Shown in pieces: positions 38,672-51,712 of a DNA stretch of 64,000 nt (the stretch's first letter is position 1; each line of letters starts with the position of its first letter). The position numbers were made by a program, and so were the translations under genes. The stretch comes from Diploscapter coronatus (taxonomy: Eukaryota > Nematoda > Chromadorea > Rhabditida > Rhabditidae). The stretch spans positions 28,109,201 to 28,173,200 of the forward strand of contig OZ038422.1 in the NCBI GenBank assembly GCA_964036155.1. The letters run 5' to 3'. Under the pieces are notes generated by a model, which saw only the letters and a program-made list of their open reading frames with translations, was not told the origin of the DNA and searched no databases.

Positions 38672-39442
38672 AGCTGTAAAAGTATGGGACATGACCTTAA
38701 TCTAAAAATACAAAAATAAGGGGTTATTTTCAGAAAATGCTAATTTTTATTTGAATGTCGCATTTTTATTTCAGGTGGTAGATATTTCAATCAAAGTTTT
38801 GCTATTTTGAATTCCCCGAAAAATAAACTCAAGCCAATACAATTGTATGTCCCAGAATTTTTGATCTCAAAATGATAGATAATTTTTAATCAAAATTATT
38901 ACTAGCTGATTATTGTGATATACGCTTTTCATTACGGTGCCAAGACAAATTAGAATGCTACAATTATTTTGAAAATACGAAATAGGCCAGTTTTTTTTGT
39001 TTTATTACTCGCTATATCATATTTCTTGGGTATTTTATTTTAGGTAGTAGGTGAGAGCTGTAACAAAATATTTATTAGGCATCTTCTGTTTATTCTTAGT
39101 TATTTAGAATTTTGATGAAAAATATGAATGCAAATTAAAAATTTAGGGGGTAGAGACGAAAAAACTGCCATTTTCATAGAAATGGGCTTATTTGTGTAGT
39201 CTCGCACTTTTTGCACAAAAATGTCATTACACTTGCCTTTTTTGAATGCTACACGAAGAAAGAATGGAATATTTAATCTTTATGAACGAATAAATTTTTC
39301 TAAGAGAATCAATAATTAGCATAATTGAATCTGGATAGAATAATGTCAGTGACCCTATAATTAGCTAAATTGTAAGGGAAGAAAGAAATATGGTCTTTCT
39401 TGGAATTTCATATTGACTAGCAAGTAAACTAGCATCTTCTAA
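38672..39442. other. Intergenic between uniporter and NRPS
   Basis: AT-rich 3' UTR and spacer. No exon was found that would extend the synthetase upstream, though a small 5' exon cannot be excluded. Confidence 0.4.
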
Positions 39443-42400
39443 ATGGAACAAAATGATCTCCAAGGTTTATTCGAAAACTTTCTTCCAAAATGTTTGGACT
39501 CAGCTAGAAAGCAGTATTATGATAATTCCCTATTTCTAAGGCTTGAAAATATTCACAGCTCCCAAGAAATCGATAAGTTTGATAAGGAAAGTGTTCAAGA
39601 AAATGGAATTAGGTAAAACATTTTTTTCAGGTTTATCATATTTTTGTGAGATTTTAGAAAACATAAAATCAAAGATGGCCTTTGGGAAGCTACTATAATG
39701 GAGTGTCCGTATTATAAGAAAGAGAAAACCTTGAGTAAGGAATTGGAGTTCCAAAGCGAAAACAACGACCGAATTCAAGATTCTGAGCCAAGCATCGATA
39801 TTTTGAATGCCATCGCTAAAATATTGAAATGCGAAGTATCCCTGATAAGATTTCAACTTATTCCACCACGCTCGAGTAAATTATTACAAATTGAAAAGGG
39901 TATTGAAGAGATCACAGACTTGACAAAAATCCTGAATCTTATCAAATTTCTAATCCAAGAAAATCCAGAACTTGAAATATCATCGATCAAAGCAGTTTAC
40001 TTGCCCATAGTTCATTGGGGGTCTATCAACCTCTTGATTCACCAATCAGAAAATTCATTTACTATCAAACTCTACAACTCTCATGGATACTACTTCGGCA
40101 AGCTCGAAGAGATCAAACTCATTCCGACAAATCAAGAATCCCCAAAAATGAACCAACATCTTGACGATACTATGAAATGCCTAATATCTATTCTCGAAGA
40201 TATGAATGTCGATGTCGAGGAGTTGAACTTCGAAAAACCCTTGATTTTCCAAAGTCTCGACTCCTTGAGACTAATGGAGTTTGAATACCATGTGATTCAG
40301 AGGTTCTCTGAACAATATCCAAATTTGAAGCCAGGAATCATCAGTCAGTATCAATCCATCAAAGAGTTGGCGGAATATTTGAACTCAACATCAAGGGATG
40401 ATAATGAAGTTAAAGATCGTCAACTTTCGAAGGCTCTGAAGAGAGAATATCCGTTGAGTCTACAACAAGCCCAATTGGTGTTCATGAATCAGTATCATCC
40501 AAGTTCCAGGGCACAATTCGTGGAGAAAATCCATCTAAGTTTTGAAAATAGCTCAAAGGAAAAATTCATCGAAGCAATAAAATCAATTATCAGGAGACAT
40601 TCAATTCTACGATCCATCTACACCCCGGAGAAGCAAATCGTTCAAGATGATCCAGAGTTGATCGTCATCGAGGATGGAAAGGCTTATCCGAGCCAGATAT
40701 CTTCTTCGTTTTCTCTAATATATGAAGAAGACGCTCACTCAACTTCCCTGGGTTTGAACGACGTCTTCGACATAACGAAGAACATCAGTATCACATTGGA
40801 GTTCCATAGGCCTTCTTCAGATGGCTTTCTGAAGGTGACAATATTTCTCCACCACATTGCCATTGACGGACGTTCCATTGAAATTCTGATGAACGATCTC
40901 CAAAACTATTTATCTTCGAAGCCAGATTTATCTGGGGTACCGCAATACGTTGACTATGTGACCAAAACTATTCAGAAGACATACGATAAAGAGCTAGGAT
41001 TTTGGAGCGATACTCTGAAAGGAGTGACCTCGAAGTGTCTACCGACTGATCTTTCAAGACCAGCTCAAATGTCCAGCTCAGGCGCTTTGAAAAAGATCTT
41101 CTTGAAAGCAGAAGATCTCAAATCTCTGTTAGCTATTCAGGAACGCTTTCAAGCAAGTCAATTCGAGATCTTCTTATCCGTTGTGAATATTCTGATTTAC
41201 AAAACGACGATGGAACGGGAGATCGTTTTGGGATTTGCCAACTCGCTTAGAACTCTTGAGACGATCAATACCGTGGGATGCTTCGCTAATACTCTGCCAT
41301 TCTTCACGAGATATGATCCAGAACTGTCAATTGAAGACTTCTTCAGGAATATAAAAGAAAATTTATCACATGCAAGAAAGTACGGCAACGTTCCGTTTGA
41401 AAGAATCGTTGATCATCTCAAAGTAGTGAGATCGGAAGCAACGACACCAATATTTCAAGTCCTTCTCGTCATGGACTCTAATCTCATCCAGAATAAAGAT
41501 TTCGGTCACTCAGAAGAAGAGGAATCAGAGGTTCTGGCGAAGTACGATCAAACCTGGTACTTCAGAAGGACTAAAGAGAACTTCGAAGTCGTGTTGGAGT
41601 ACTGCACCGATCTCTACTGCGAAAGCACAATCGAATACATGCTGAAGAAATTCGCGTTTCTATTGAACTTTATCGCTGAAAACTTTCAAATGAAGCTTAA
41701 AGATATTTGCCTCTTGACTGATCAAGAAAGAAATGCACTTCTGCAGAAGAAAAAAATTTCAAATGACTATCCAGAAGTGTGCCTTCATCAATTCCTCGAA
41801 TTCAATGAGAAGTCAAACTCGAAGATCTTCCATGCGAGCCAAGCCCTATCATATCGAGAGTTATCGAAGAAGGCTTCGGTATTTTCTCAAAGCATTGCTC
41901 AGATTTATCGGGTTGAATTTGGAGTTAATTCTCGAGCGGATGATTTGATCGGCGTTAAGATGATCAGGGGCTTTCCTTTGCTTATCACTATTTTCGGTCT
42001 TTGGAAGGCGGGGCTTGTTCCTATTATGATTGATCCCGAATGGCCTGATCAACGAATCAAATCAGTTATGGGCTTTCTGGACCACAAGATGATCATCACT
42101 GAGGACGATGAACAAGACTTGAAGGACATCAAATTGCTTAAATTTGAGGAAGTTATGAGGGGGAAACAGGGATTCCAAACATTCTGGAATATCGGTCATC
42201 CAAGGGACTTGGCGTATGTCACATGCACTTCTGGGTCAACTGGAGTCCCAAAAGCGATATGCACTGAGCACTATGGACTGAGCAATCTAGCGATAAATTA
42301 TACAAGAGATTTCTGCATCAATGCAAACTCTACGGTTTATCAAGTCGTCAGTCCGTCCTTTGACATCTTCTTCGCAGACATTATCAAGGCGATTGCAAAT

Positions 42401-45400
42401 GGATCGAATATGGTTTTGGCTTCCGGAAACGTTCCAGACTCGCATGAAATGGAACAAGTATCTCACGCCTACATCATGCCGGTGTACTTGTCAGCTGCTC
42501 AAGACAGACTGTTAAGGTTGGAGAACTTGAAGGCCATTCAATTCGGAGGAGAAGCATTGGCGAAGAACGTTGTTGGAAAATATCTTAGAGCAGGTATTCT
42601 TTCAAAGTATTGCACAAATTTAACTGAAAATCAGGCATTCAAATGGTACAAGAATTCGGACTAACAGAGCAATCAGTCTACTCCATGAGAAAGAAACTGA
42701 CGTTAGACGATGATCTGAAGGAGGTTGGACAGAACTACAACAATTTGATAGCAGTCGTAAGAGATGGAGATGGTCAACTCGTCAATCATGGACTTGGTCT
42801 GTACTGGATGTCCGGATTGGGGCTCATGCGAGGATATCTTGGGAACCAATTCTGCGATGAGAGATTTACGGGTCAGTAACTGCTTTGTTCCAACAAAATA
42901 TTATTTTGAAGAGTTCGGACGAGAAATCTGCTCTGGCGACATCTTCCATTTGGTGAATGGTAAAATGCACTTCGTTGGTCGGAAAGATGGTCAATTAAAG
43001 CTCAGAGGACGAAGAATTGAGCTGAATGAGGCAAGTATGGAAGAAAAACGCATTGAGAACTTTGCATTTTCAGATTGAAGCCAAGCTCGTTGAATTCAAT
43101 GGCGTCGAAAGCGGCGCTGTAATGGTGAAGGATGATCAACTCGTCGCTCATTTGAAGATGAAAAACCATTCTGATCAAAAAGATCTCAAGAAGTCACTTC
43201 GAGACTTCGTATCAATTCAGCTCCCTGATTATATGATCCCCAATCACTTCGTCTTCCATCAAAATCTTCCTTTGACGAGTACTGGAAAGATCGACAAGAT
43301 TTCTCTGCAACATATTGAGGTTCCAACTGAAAATGCATTAAGAAAACTACCAAAGAGTAGGATTGAAGTTATCCTGGCAGAAGTTTGGTGCATGTATCTG
43401 AAGCTGGATCAGGTAAGCGTTGACGTCGACTTCTTTGAAGCTGGAGGAAACTCTTTACTGGCTTTACTCATTGTGGAGGACTTGAAGAAACTGTACAAGC
43501 TGAAGAATATCGACATCAGGCTATTCTTCACGAAGCGAACGATTGAAAATATTGCAATGTGCTTGAAAATTGATGAAGATGAAGGCGTTGAAGAAGGAAG
43601 GGAAAATGTGATCAAATCGAATAACAAGTCCATATTGGAACCATCATTTCTTCAAGTTGCAATGTACCGAAGCTTCAGAAACCAACATCTCCGTGAGGCA
43701 TACAACATGAAGATCAAAGTAAATTTCAAAACTTCTTGTACCAAATTAAGGATCCAAGGCTTCATTAAAGAAATTCTATCAAGACATCTAGCTTTGAGAT
43801 GCAAGTTTATCAGGAAAGAGGGAAGGTATCAATTGGAAGTCGATGAGTCAATGAAGAGTGACCTTCTGAGTATAAAAATCGAGGATAGCTTCTTGGAGCT
43901 CCAAATTAGCCATGTGTTGATCGACGGCCACTCGTTGAAGACAATCTGCATGGAATTGAATCAATTAACGGTGAATTCAACATTACCAAATTCAAAGGAC
44001 CAATTCAAAGGGTTCAATTGCTATTTGAATGAGAAATTTTCAAAGATCAGAGAAAATAACGATTCAAGAAGGAACAGTCTAAACCCAGAAATATGCGAGC
44101 TGAACTTGAATCAAGAGGCATTTGAAGCTGAAAGAATCGCGTTTGATGATCCTAACCTTCAACAGACGATTACCCAATTATCAAAAGAGAATTGCACCTC
44201 GCCATTCATCATCTTACTCTATGCTCTAGCAAGATCAATGCAAATTTTAAACAATAGCCAGGACTTATCATTGGTCTTTCCCCACAATCTCCGTACCAAG
44301 GACTTCAAAGAAACTGTTGGATTTGGGGTCGTCACTCTTGAGATGAAAATGCCATCAGACGTTACCAGAGACGAGTTTGGAATCCGAAGGATCCAAGAGC
44401 TCTTTTTGGAAATTTTCGACAACCCAATGCAATACTTGTATCGAGGTTCTCGGGGAAGTTCGACGATTTTGATGCTGGTGTACGATGACTACACGATTTC
44501 TTCAACTGAAAATCTGTCCATTCAAGTCGTCAACCCGAAATATGCAAAGTTTCCTCTCTGCTTCTTCATAGACCCCAGATATGATCAAATCGAAGTAGAA
44601 TTTAGAAAATCGCTATATTCAGCAGAAAGAATCACCAATCTAGTCGATGCTTTCAAACTATCAATCGCCAAGAAGCTTGAAATTACCGAACTTTCATCTG
44701 GAAATGAAGTCTTCGACCTCACCTCATCCCAACTTCAAATGTACTACCTCTCTAAACAAGGCAGAAGATTGGAGTATCAGTTACCATTCTTGGAGAAGAT
44801 TCCAAAACTCTACCAGCTTCAGAGCATCAAAAGAGCTGTGGAGAAGTTGGTTTTGAAGCATCCAGCTTTCCGCACTCAATTCATTGAAGAAAGGGGTCTA
44901 CCGAAGCAGAAGATTCTTAAAGACTTCAACATACCAACAAAGATCATCGAGGTTTCTAAGGGTTCGTTAAAGGAAGAAATTAGGGGACTTTGCGAAATCG
45001 AATTGAAATTCCCAGGTCCACTGGTGCAAGGAGCTCTTTTGAAAATTCAAGACGGTGACTTCGATTTGCTGTTCTTGCATCTGCATCACATCCTCTCTGA
45101 CGCGTACTCTACAAACACCATGACAGAGGAATTCTGGGAGATACTGACGAATCCTGATCAGGAAGTCAGTCAATATGATGAGATCTATAAGTTATACTTG
45201 AAGAGTGCGACAGGAAATTTGAAGACGTCCAAGAATCCTATTGACAAGGATTACATCAGAGACATCGTCAAGTCGTCCACAACCTTCCCAGAATTGGAAC
45301 CGACTGATATCACCACTGCCGAAGTTGAATTTCCCAAGTCTATCGTTGAAGAAAAGGCTTCAAAGCTTGGAACGACGCCTTTCATCATCTTATCTCAGGC

Positions 45401-48400
45401 AGTTGCCAGAGTGTTCACGGGTTTACTGAAATTGAAGTCACTGAACATTGGTCTACCTTTCGCCAACAGGAATCGCCAAAATCGGAATTTCATTGGATGC
45501 TTCTTGAATAATTTGATTTTACCAGCAAATATTGAGGACGACCATAGCTCAATTGGAGACAAGCTGAGCGAAGTTATGCAGTGGAACGTTCCTTACATGA
45601 ATCTCCTGAATGAATGCAGAAGATCAGCAGGAGTCCCGGACTTGCAACTATTCTTGATCTACGTGAACTGTCGTTACGAGCTGGAAGCAGACACGGATGA
45701 GTCACTAATGAATATGCTGCCTCTCAAGCATCACTTCCCAGTCGAAATCAATCTGGACAAAATCGGGAGCATCTACAGGATCTCAGGACTCTGTCAGGTC
45801 AAATTCAACGTTGGCTTCAGTGAGATATTAGAAATGGTCGCTGAAGATTTCAAGGCAAACAGTCTTTCAAGGCGAAGGCTGGATCTGGATCTGGAGAAGA
45901 TCGTTCTTGAAGAAGCATCCAAAGTCTTGAACTATAAAGTTGAAATGAAAGACAACTTCTATACGCTAGGAGGAACGTCTCTGGAGGCTGTTGAGTTTCT
46001 AGAACTTCTTGAAGATAGACTGTCGATGGAATTAGACCTGCAAATCCTGTACCAATCAAAGTCTTTTAGAGAGATCGTAAAGAAGTTAATCTCCTTGACT
46101 TCTTCTATCACTACTGAGCCCAGGCTTCTTATCAAAGAAGACCCTGACTGGATTTCTGGACCCGCTTGTGACACACCGAACTCTAGTCTACCTCAGATTC
46201 TCTACCAAGTGTTCCGTCGTCATCGAGAGAATACCTTCATTCAAACTCCAAGCTTCCAAGTCAAATATGGAGATTCATTCAAGATGATCATCCTTTTCAA
46301 GGAGATAATAGAGCAGAAATGCATAGTCGACACCGGTGAAGTTATCAAAGCTGACGATATCATAGGAATTCATTGTTCCACTTCTCCAGACGCTTGGCAT
46401 TTATGTCTTGCCGTCATCCTCTCAGGATCTTCATATTGCCCTATTGACAAGGATCTCATTGCTTCAGAAAGGTTCAAGATAACCAAGGAGTACTGCAAGA
46501 TTGTCGTCTCTGAGGAAGATCTGCAGAATGTCAATGGAGAAATGACCAAGGAAAACCAATTCTTCAATCGAGGCGTTCAAAAAGACCTTGCTTATGTGAT
46601 CTTCACCTCAGGAACCACGGGAGAGCCAAAGGGAGTCTGCATCGAAGAAAAGTCGATCATCAACATGGCACTCTCTGCGGCGAAGGACCTATCCATCAAG
46701 GTAAGGTGATTCGTTTTTCGAAAGAAAAGCTGTCTATTTCAGGAAACCGATATGATCTACCAATTCACCAAGTTCTGCTTCGACAACAGCGTTCTTGAAG
46801 TATTCTCAGCTCTATTTAACGGCGCTGCCATATTCATTGATCCTGAACCATTCCGGCCGAAGAACTTCGTCAAGACCATGAAGAAATTCCCTATCACTCA
46901 TGCCCTCTTCTTCCCTGGACTGGTCGCCATTTTCCCGGAAGAGGCCCTACAAGCCCTGTCGAAATTGAGATATTGGATCGTTGGAGCGGAGAAGTTGTCG
47001 AAGCAGTTATTGGAACGAGCTTTGGATGCCGACATCAACGTCATCCAAAACTATGGTCCGACGGAGACCACAGCATATTGTCTGACAAGACTGATGAAGT
47101 CCGGAAATGACCCGCAAAACTTGGGACGACCGATCTGCAATACGTCTGTGCGAGTAATGAACGGGGAGTTGATCGTGAAAGGACGAGGACTGATGAGAGG
47201 GTATTTGAATTCAAGTGAATCTTTTGAAGAAGGACTCAGAACCGGAGACTTAGTGAAGTTAGATAGTGAAGGCAATGTGATATTTATCGGAAGAAACGAC
47301 GCTCAAGTTAAGATCAGAGGCAACCGAGTGGATCTGAATGAAATTGAACAAGTCATTTCGAACATGAAGACGATCAACCAAGTCAAGATTATTTTCGAAG
47401 AAGAAAAAGGAAAGCTTTATTGTTACTTCACAGCAAATGATAAACTTGACGCCAACGCTATCAGAATTCATTGTGATCGGAATCTTGAGTCCTACAAAAT
47501 CCCGAATTTCTTTATTCAGAAGAATGAATTTGAGCTGACTCCGAATAACAAGATCGACAAGTTAAAGCTGAAGAAAAGTAATGAAGTTTCGGAAAACCTG
47601 AAAAAGATCTGGCTTGACATCTTAGAGGTTGAAAATTTCAAGGAATCCGATCACTTCTTCTTGATTGGAGGTAACTCTCTGCTTCTCATGAAGCTATCCT
47701 ACGAAATCGAGCAATTCTTTGGCAAGTCGTTTTCGATAAATAAGCTTCTGGAAAACCTCCAATTTAATGAAATGGCCGAAATGATAAGGAATCAGGGCAC
47801 TAAAGCAGAGAATAACAAAATGATAGTATTCTTCCCAACACTATACGGCAAGAACACCATCTACAATAGTTTAATAAAATTGCTCAAGGATCATGGATTC
47901 GTAGTCTTTCTGGGAACTGAGAAAGTCGACTTCAGATCTTGTAATACCATTGAACAACTCTGCCAGAAATATAAAACTATTATCGAAGATCAAACTTTTC
48001 AGGTGAATAGTTTTAGAGGATAAAAATAAAATTGTTTTCAGAAAGACCTCGTCTTTATTGGCGCTTCATGCGGAGGTACGTTGGCGCATGGAACCTCGCA
48101 ATATTTTGACTCTTCAAAAGTAATTTTGATCGATAGCACCTCAGACTTTGAAAATCTACAAAACTACAGCTTCGAGCAGCACATTCAGGTAAAATTTAAC
48201 CCACTATTGGGTCTTAACATAACTCCTTACCCACTTCCAATGAAAACTTATCAAATTTTAAACAAATCTAAAATAAAGTGATATGTTGATGATATGAAGA
48301 GCGGTTATGAGTAATTTATTGGGCTGAAACCTGAACCCATTATCTCACAGAATTGCGGGAATATGGATCTTTGAAATGAGAGTATTCATTTTTATGAAAA

Positions 48401-49115
48401 ATTTTCTCAATGGCAGTTCTCTCGCATATGTGTAGCTTTTAGAAACTGATCAAAAGCTTATCATAATCTAGACTTCCTCCATAATAAGTTGGAGCACAAG
48501 AGATTTTTCTCGGAACGTTCATCTTCCACTTTCTTTCATCACTTTTTCTCAGCTTATGTCATATGAATATTCATTTGGCAGCTATCAGACGATGACACTC
48601 ATTTTGAAAGTTCCAGCTTTCGCGAAAGGATTGAAATACTACACATGGTATGCTAGAGTACTACTCCATCATATATCACAAGTCTTTTGGTACTATCTTA
48701 AACCCATATTGGAAAAGGTGAAAGAAAATGTGGGCAAGAATTTATGTTAAGACTCGATAAAATTTTAATACGACTTTTCAGGACACTATAAACTCTCTAA
48801 AAGCCTATTCATTGAATGATCATGAAATGAAGGAAACCTTGGACGAATCCTGGCATATGCTTCAACTATTGAAGGCTTATAGACCCCATAAAAATGGACA
48901 TCACAAATCAATCAATCTATTTTCAATAAGTGGAGATGATTTAGGGTGGAACAGGTTCAAAATTTTATCTCACGATTTTTACGAATTTTTGTTCCAGATT
49001 CTCTAAGGTCGAAACTATAAAGATAGGGGGTCAACATTCCGCAATGCTGAACGAAAACTCTTCGAGACAGATGTTCGATGTTATCTTTGAAATATTGCAG
49101 GGGAAAGATCGATAG
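39443..49115 (+). CDS. nrps-1: Multimodular nonribosomal peptide synthetase (T-C-A-T-C-C-T-A-T-TE)
   Basis: Exons 39443-39612, 39658-42593, 42635-42871, 42912-43030, 43074-46700, 46743-48002, 48042-48188, 48553-48717, 48782-48954 and 48998-49115 give 2983 residues. Domains by residue: carrier (FQSLDSLRL, Ser about 259), condensation (HHIAIDG, 455), adenylation (TSGSTGVPKA, about 913; then FGLTEQ and GRKDGQLKLRGRRIELNE), carrier (GGNSLLA, 1280), condensation (SHVLIDG, 1432), condensation (HHILSDA, 1824), carrier (GGTSLEA, 2122), adenylation (TSGTTGEPKG, 2332; NYGPTETT; GRNDAQVKIRG), carrier (GGNSLLL, 2672), thioesterase with GASCGG (2790), GDDLGW and GGQHSAML. It builds a peptide on pantetheine arms and releases it by hydrolysis or cyclisation in the cytosol. 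A free N-terminal carrier suggests an intermediate received from another synthase, as with C. elegans PKS-1/NRPS-1 (nemamides). Apparent frameshifts at 42872 and 43031 are resolved by 40- and 43-bp introns, the latter GC-AG. Confidence 0.93.
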
Positions 49116-49837
49116 AATTCTCGCATTCAGAAATTTGTTTTAGTTCGATGTGACAATGTGATCGTTGCTACTTTCTATTGAATGCATAATTTACGATCGA
49201 CATAAACGCTGTACTTTCACTTCCTATTCACCGATTATTTATCATTTAGACAATGATCAATATATTTTCTCTTTATTGTTTTGTTGAAATTCTTGTTTAA
49301 TAACTTTTTTGTATTCATTCGAAATATAAATATCATCTTTCTAACGATTTCCGACTAAAAATAGTATTAAGTAGTTTTTTTTTTCAATTCCTAAAAATAA
49401 TCAAGCAATTCAGTATCTTGGTTTTCAAAAATAAACAAATCGATTCAATAGACGCATAGTTCAGAATCGAAATCAAAGTAAATGAAGAAAATGATAGGTA
49501 AGGTTTGACCCTGAGATTATTTGATTATTTGCTTAAGGAGTTTTCTTTTGATAGAGAGGCTCAAATTCACTTCCAAACTTACTTAATTTTTAACTTATCA
49601 GTCTATTTGATTATCGCGCCTTTGCTCAACGAAGAGACGAGTCGACTTTGAGTGAACGCGCGTTTGAAACGTGTCAAAAATTCGATTTTTTCTTGAGAGC
49701 TAATTTATTTTCCTAAGCTATGGATAAAATTCACGTTCTAAACATAGGTAACCCGTTTTCAAATTGAATTTGATTTTAGCTTTTAAGAAATCACCAGCAA
49801 TCCTTCATCGTCTGAGTTTGACGGTGATGAGCCCCAG
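49116..49837. other. Intergenic before the nucleoside transporter
   Basis: 3' UTR of the synthetase and 5' region of the transporter. An ATG at 49720 is followed by nine codons and a donor but does not join the transporter in phase, so it is probably 5' UTR. Confidence 0.35.
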
Positions 49838-51561
49838 ATGACGTCGTTTCGAGAGACCAAAGACGCCCCTTCTTCGTCTTCCGAAGACGTCAAATCCGTC
49901 GTGGCGCCTTCCGAAACAGCCTCGACAACGCCGATTAAGAGAGACGTCAGGAACGCTCCAAATGATCGATATTTTTTGGTCTACATCATTTTCACGCTGC
50001 ACGGCGTAGGGATGTTGATGAGCTGGAATATGTTCATTACGATCGCTCCGCAATATTATCGAGACTATTGGTTCACTGTGAATGGCACGAAAACACACTA
50101 CGCCAACTCTTTCATGTCGATTATTGGAGTGACGTCTCAGATTCCAAATGTTGGCATAATGTTCGTCAATATGGCATTCATGGTGGCGTAGGTTCAAACA
50201 TCGCATTTTAAAATAAACTAAAATTTCAGAGGATATATGATGCTCAGAGTCATAGCGCCATTAGTCCTAAATTGTTTCCTTATTGCTGTGATCGTAGGAC
50301 TTGTAATTTTCGCTAAACCTAGTGATCAAGGTATTTACAGTTCAATTTTTTAAAAATATATTTCAAAGTTAGATCGAAATTGGTTCTACATTGTAACACT
50401 CATTATTATAATGTTAATGAATCTAGCTAATGGTATTTATCAAAATTCTATCTATGGCATAGTAGCTGATTTCCCGGATAATTATGTATGCCTCATTAAA
50501 TTTAAAAGATTTTTTTTAAAATAAAGACTTAGATCAATTCTCTTGTAATTGGAAACAATCTATGCGGAGTTTTCACTAGCTTGATGAGTATAATGACCAC
50601 TTTGAGTAAGAAGAAAACTGTTTTTATCAAATAAAAGATAAATTTCAGTTTCGCCGGATAGCATTGAGCTGAACGCGTTGCTTTATTTTAGCATATCTCT
50701 TGGTGTAATGATAGTCTGCTTATTATCATTGTACATTCTCGTCAGAACCACGTTTTACAAACATTACGTGGCTCTGGGACTGGAAGCTAGGTTGTCTGAG
50801 CAGTCAGAAAACCCCTCTATTCGGCAGTACTTGGAGTGTTTGAAATATGTGCGTTTTCCTAGATTGAACCTAAACGAAATGATCAATTTTAAGTGCTGGG
50901 TTCAATTATTCAACAATTTCTACGTGTACTTCATCTCACTAATAATTTTCCCTGCGATGATGACAGATACGCCATTTTTCCAGAAGCATCCTGGCGATAA
51001 GTCCGTGTTTCCAGGTACCTGAGAATCAAAATAGCCATGAAAATGATTTTTAAAAAATTAAGATAACTTATATTATTCCATCAATACGTTTCTGAACTTC
51101 AACGTTTTCGCATGGATCGGATCTTCTTTGGCGAATTATATTCAATACGTATGATTCACACAACCTAACAATAATATAACAACGGAATTTAGCCCACACC
51201 AAGATATCTTTGGATTTTCGTTTTATTGCGAACGCTATTTTTACCGTTCTTTATGTTCTGTAACTATATGCCGTCAGGGAACCCACGGAAATGGCCAGTC
51301 TTCTTCAAGAACGAATGGTGGTTCACGATTGGGTGCTCTGTGATGGCCTTTACGTGTGGTCACTTCAGTAGTCTTGCTTTGATTTATACGCCAAATGGCG
51401 TACCGCCGAACTACCAAAAGCTCAGCGGAATGTTGGCTTCAATCTTCCTGATGATGGGTGAGTGAAATCATGAGGATCTTCAAAAATATCTATTTATTTC
51501 AGGCATCTTGGTCGGTGTGGCTTCAACCCCGCTCTTTGGCAAGATGGTGACTGATTGGTAG
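49838..51561 (+). CDS. Equilibrative nucleoside transporter (SLC29/ENT)
   Basis: Exons 49838-50187, 50230-50330, 50373-50485, 50533-50605, 50649-51014, 51063-51148, 51193-51457 and 51503-51561 give 470 residues, as expected for an 11-helix ENT. The first helix carries the family motif WNMFITIAPQYY after an acidic Ser-rich cytosolic N-terminus, and is followed by a glycosylatable loop (VNGTKTHYANSF). Later helices include CGHFSSLALIY and the closing KLSGMLASIFLMMGILVG. It moves nucleosides down their gradient across plasma or organelle membranes. Exact substrates cannot be read. A shortened relative follows 151 bp downstream on the same strand, pointing to tandem duplication. Confidence 0.92.
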
Positions 51562-51712
51562 AAGACATCTTCCTCGAAAGTACATCGTTGAAGTTGAGTG
51601 GCTGTTTTTGTGTATTTCTGAATAAACACATTTGCATTGACTGCATTTTTTCTTGCAAATCTAGTTTTGAACCATTACTTCTCTGTGCCAAGCATTCTGA
51701 GCCTACAAAAAT

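Noticed and set aside
42872..43073. Apparent frameshifts breaking the synthetase into three reading frames
   Set aside because: A 40-bp GT-AG intron (42872-42911) and a 43-bp GC-AG intron (43031-43073) restore one frame and rebuild the adenylation motifs exactly, so the gene is not broken.
49805..50206. 133-codon minus-strand frame rich in His and Arg
   Set aside because: It is the antisense shadow of the nucleoside transporter's first exon.
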